Source: Lacipirellula parvula (GTDB lineage: Bacteria > Planctomycetota > Planctomycetia > Pirellulales > Lacipirellulaceae). From it: a stretch of 64,000 bases of DNA. Location: the NCBI RefSeq assembly GCF_009177095.1, contig NZ_AP021861.1:3826501-3890500 (forward strand), written 5' to 3'. Below are positions 62,165 through 64,000 of the stretch, in pieces (position 1 is the stretch's first letter; the number at the start of each line of letters is the position of its first letter). The notes under the pieces are model-generated. The model did no database searches, was not told the origin of the DNA, and worked only from the letters and a program-made list of their open reading frames with translations. A program made the translations under genes and the position numbers.

Positions 62165-64000
62165 ATGTCGCTCCTGCGGCTCGAAAACATCACGAAGACC
62201 TACCACCTCGGCGAAATCGACGTCCCCGTGCTCAAGGGGATTTCGTTCACCGTCGAGCGAGGCGAGCTCGTCGCGTTAATGGGCGCCTCGGGCTCCGGTA
62301 AAAGCACGCTAATGAACGTGCTTGGCTGCCTCGATCGCCCCACCTCGGGCAAGTACTGGCTTGATGGCCAGGAAATCAGCTCGCTCTCCGCGAACGACCG
62401 CGCGCTCGTCCGTACCGCGAAGCTCGGCTTCGTCTTCCAAAGTTTTAATTTGCTGCCGCGCACCACGGCGGTGAACAACGTGCTGATGCCGCTCGACTAC
62501 TCGACGACGGCGCCCCCGATTCGCGAAGCCCTCGAACGCTCGCACTCGCTGCTCGAGCGCGTCGGTCTCGGCAGTCGGCTCGACCACATCCCCAGCCAAA
62601 TGTCGGGCGGCCAGCAGCAGCGCGTCGCGATCGCCCGCTCGCTGATCAACCAACCCGCCTTGCTACTCGCCGACGAACCGACCGGCAATCTCGATTCGCA
62701 AACGAGCGTCGAGATTCTGGAAATGTTCCAGCAGCTCAACGCCGCCGGACTCACGGTAATGCTGGTCACGCACGACCCCAAGGTCGCCGCGTACGCCGAC
62801 CGCGTCATCCGCGTCGTCGACGGCCTCATCGTCGAAGACGACCACGGCGGCCGCACGATCGACGTCACCAAGCAGCAGCGCCCCGCGCGTGAACGGATCG
62901 ACGCCGGCGTTCCCGCAGCGGAACAGCTTCAACCAGCAGCGGCCATCGCCGCCATCGAAGAACCCGAGAGCGAACTCACCGCAGCATCCGCCGGCGGCAC
63001 GGCCGTGGCGGTGCGACCCAAAACAGTCGCCGCCACGGTAGCCCCGAAACCCGCAGCCGCCGCTCCAGCCGTTTCGAAAATTCATCTCGGCCTCGCGTCG
63101 CTCGTCCCCGGCCCGTTGCGTACCGCGTTCACCGCCTTACGCCGCAATAAAATGCGCTCCGCCCTCACGGCGCTCGGCGTCATCATCGGCGTCGGCGCCG
63201 TCATCGCGATGGTCGAAATCAGCCAAGGCTCGCGCACGTCGCTCATGGCAACGATGTCGACGATGGGCGCCAACACGATCATGGTCCGCTCCGGCGCCGC
63301 GGCTAGCGGCGGCATCAGCTTCGGCTCCGGCACGCTACTCACGCTCACGCCGGGCGACTCCGAAGAAATCGCCCGCGAAGCCACCGCCATCGCCGCTGCG
63401 GCGCCCGTCGTGCAGATCCAAGGCCAGGTCGTCTACGGCAATCGCAACTGGATCCCGATGAGCGTCTACGGCACGACGCCCAACTACCTCGAAATCCGCG
63501 ATTGGGAGCAGCTCGAAGAAGGCGAGATGTTCAACGATCGCGACGTCCGCAACGCGAACAAAGTCTGCGTCATCGGCACGACGCTCGTGAAGGAATTGTT
63601 CGACGGTCAGTCGCCCCTTGGCGAAGACATTCGCGTGAAAAACGTCTCGCTCCGCGTCGTCGGCGTGCTCGGCCGCAAGGGGTCGAACATGATGGGCATG
63701 GACCAAGACGACGTGATCCTCGCCCCGTGGACCACCATCAAGTATCGCGTCGCCGACAACTCCGCCGCCGCCGAAGTCGCCGCCACTTCGTCGAACTCCA
63801 CGGAGGTCAACTCGCTCAACGAGCTCTACCCGGGCTCGACCGAACTTTATCCCGTCCAATCGGCGACGCAACTCGCCAACACGCCGCAGCCGGTCCGCTT
63901 CACCAACATCGATCAGATCTCGGTGAAGGCCCGCTCGGCCGCCGACATTCCCGTGGCAATGGACGAGATCACCAGCATCCTTCGCCAACGCCACCGCATC
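62165..64000 (+). CDS. MacB-like ABC transporter, cut by the right edge
   Basis: The frame stays open from the ATG at 62165 to the window end, about 612 residues. The nucleotide-binding domain has Walker A GASGSGKS (40-47), signature MSGGQQQR (146-153) and Walker B LLLADEP (166-172). A ~75-residue Ala/Pro/Glu-rich linker (about 240-315) precedes the first transmembrane helix (about 330-355; [20 protein letters not shown]). A MacB-type periplasmic domain follows, with [18 protein letters not shown]-type sequence near the end. It likely moves peptides, lipids or drugs from the inner membrane to the periplasm. The linker is longer than usual. It follows MacA-like by 20 bases. Confidence 0.9.
   Translation, partial: MSLLRLENITKTYHLGEIDVPVLKGISFTVERGELVALMGASGSGKSTLMNVLGCLDRPTSGKYWLDGQEISSLSANDRALVRTAKLGFVFQSFNLLPRTTAVNNVLMPLDYSTTAPPIREALERSHSLLERVGLGSRLDHIPSQMSGGQQQRVAIARSLINQPALLLADEPTGNLDSQTSVEILEMFQQLNAAGLTVMLVTHDPKVAAYADRVIRVVDGLIVEDDHGGRTIDVTKQQRPARERIDAGVPAAEQLQPAAAIAAIEEPESELTAASAGGTAVAVRPKTVAATVAPKPAAAAPAVSKIHLGLASLVPGPLRTAFTALRRNKMRSALTALGVIIGVGAVIAMVEISQGSRTSLMATMSTMGANTIMVRSGAAASGGISFGSGTLLTLTPGDSEEIAREATAIAAAAPVVQIQGQVVYGNRNWIPMSVYGTTPNYLEIRDWEQLEEGEMFNDRDVRNANKVCVIGTTLVKELFDGQSPLGEDIRVKNVSLRVVGVLGRKGSNMMGMDQDDVILAPWTTIKYRVADNSAAAEVAATSSNSTEVNSLNELYPGSTELYPVQSATQLANTPQPVRFTNIDQISVKARSAADIPVAMDEITSILRQRHRI

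Noticed and set aside
1-64000. CRISPR arrays, insertion sequences, integrases, rRNA genes
   Set aside because: I looked for regularly spaced direct repeats, transposase or integrase motifs and rRNA signatures and saw none.

Overview
The window looks like chromosomal DNA from a planctomycete of the Pirellulales type. The evidence is a set of families that rarely occur together elsewhere: DUF1559 pseudopilin-like proteins with the [20 protein letters not shown]-type N-terminus, many PEP-CTERM proteins with dockerin-like repeats, a cytochrome-like PSD1 (DUF1549/DUF1553) protein paired with a DUF1501 protein, a CotH protein with an N-terminal FEQLEIRQVLAA box, and an ECF sigma factor followed by a FecR-like gene. 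All assignments come from reading the sequence; no database search was run.

Layout. 1-2.4 kb (minus strand): the N-terminal part of a GT4 glycosyltransferase running off the left edge, a BON-domain protein and a transglutaminase-like protein. About 2.4-7.3 kb is a sparse, decayed-looking accessory stretch with small hypothetical genes (two sharing a ~70-residue domain), a 42-nt 3' fragment of a tRNA-Val(CAC)-like gene that resembles an attachment-site scar, and a frameshifted NagB-like gene. 7.3-19.1 kb (plus strand): ECF sigma factor and FecR-like protein, then DUF1559, a small lipoprotein, three PEP-CTERM proteins and a large CotH/lamin-tail protein. 19.2-25.6 kb (minus strand): a sugar-utilisation unit with a GntR/LacI-type repressor, a sodium:solute symporter and a secreted GH38-like alpha-mannosidase; a 16-bp palindrome lies upstream of the repressor. 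25.9-38.4 kb (plus strand): a second DUF1559-lipoprotein-PEP-CTERM series, followed by PSD1, DUF1501 and a sorbosone-dehydrogenase-like PEP-CTERM protein. 38.4-41.2 kb: a divergent pair of paralogous secreted TIM-barrel-like proteins and a sulfotransferase.

42.2-58.3 kb (plus strand) is the most interesting part. It is a tightly packed cluster with a GT4 glycosyltransferase, two AlkP-superfamily enzymes, a Wzx-like flippase, a membrane-fusion protein, a membrane/TPR-like protein, a GT-C enzyme carrying two jelly-roll-like domains at its N-terminus, a type III polyketide synthase-like enzyme, an acyl carrier protein, and a fusion of an LpxL-like acyltransferase with a GT4 glycosyltransferase. 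I infer a pathway that makes an acyl or polyketide chain, attaches it to a glycan, and exports the product. I do not recognise it as a described system.

58.5-64 kb (plus strand): an outer-membrane efflux lipoprotein, a MarR regulator with an overlapping palindromic operator, and MacA/MacB-like transporter genes. The last is cut by the right edge. These could export the product of the preceding cluster or form an ordinary drug/peptide efflux pump.
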